Shown piece after piece: positions 41,643-41,795 of a DNA stretch of 41,795 nucleotides. The notes beneath the pieces are model-generated. The model had not been told where the DNA came from and did not search any database. It worked only from the letters and a program-made list of their open reading frames with translations. A program made the position numbers and the translations under genes. This DNA comes from Acanthaster planci (lineage: Eukaryota > Echinodermata > Asteroidea > Valvatida > Acanthasteridae). Within the stretch, counting starts at the first letter, position 1. Every line of letters begins with the position of its first letter. The DNA lies in assembly GCF_001949145.1 (NCBI RefSeq), contig NW_019091430.1, positions 534,949 through 576,743 of the forward strand, read 5' to 3'.

Positions 41643-41795
41643 TCTGCGCCCTCAAGCCTTTGTGTACTTTCCTTTACACTCATCACCAATGCCAAACAAA
41701 AGTCTTCCTTCCCCCATATGTCTGCGCCCTCAAGCCTTTGTGTACTTTCCTTTACACTCATCGCCAATGCCAAACAAAAATCTTCCTTCCCCCAT
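41643..41795. repeat. 78-bp tandem duplication continuing beyond the window
   Basis: Two copies of a unit starting tctgcgccctcaagcctttg at 41643 and 41721, exactly 78 bases apart, differ at only a few positions (for example catcaccaat against catcgccaat). The second copy reaches the end of the window, so the array may be longer. Confidence 0.95.

Noticed and set aside
1-41795. Search for CRISPR arrays, bacterial operons, phage or defence systems
   Set aside because: The spacers between repeats are not unique sequences of constant length. The content is eukaryotic retroelements, and no ribosome-binding-site-led gene clusters exist.

Overview
The window looks like gene-poor, repeat-rich nuclear DNA from a marine invertebrate, most likely a deuterostome (echinoderm, hemichordate or amphioxus). 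This is inferred from long AT-rich noncoding stretches, decayed retrotransposons of several classes (Penelope-like, LINE, LTR), many inverted-repeat elements, microsatellites, an over-frequent AGGCCT-centred motif, and gaps typical of a draft assembly (one N at 7124 and 282 Ns at 39516-39797). The exact species cannot be read from the sequence. I saw no bacterial operons, CRISPR, tRNA or rRNA genes.

Layout. 1-664: 3' end of a Penelope-like element on + with a GIY-YIG endonuclease domain, broken by a frameshift. 1106-5987: a nested composite. A LINE ORF1 (acidic N-terminus, then CCHC zinc knuckles) is split in two. The intervening 3.6 kb holds an antisense LTR-retrotransposon fragment (gag, tRNA-Trp-type primer binding site, LTR-like flank) and the 3' end of another LINE. 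7078-7690: a GAT microsatellite and a palindromic GAGTC-rich element. 7870-9321: a CpG-rich tract ending in the only convincing intact host-type gene, a 326-codon single-exon ORF of unknown function. 9322-29582: about 20 kb without a recognisable gene. It holds foldback or MITE-like inverted repeats at 13385, 15534, 17378 and 22972, a 22-bp satellite at 20031 with a partner block at 21240, and simple repeats.

29583-33700: a nearly full-length dead LINE on +, with an L1-type ORF1, a PHD finger, and a reverse transcriptase whose catalytic FADD has become FAND. Its endonuclease region is replaced by a GAGTC-rich repeat. 33705-34700: a second, antisense LINE whose 3' end meets the first one tail to tail. 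36645-39066: a third LINE on -, whose reverse-transcriptase centre is replaced by unrelated DNA carrying a possible small exon. 39072-40090: a homopurine 21-bp minisatellite with higher-order structure and an assembly gap. 40663-41420: a decayed coding region on - with a BRCT-like domain. 41643-41795: a 78-bp tandem duplication running off the window.

The genes do not form a pathway. The window is best read as one short host gene beside layers of retrotransposon insertions and palindromic elements. All family assignments come from recognising motifs in translations made by eye; no database search was run.
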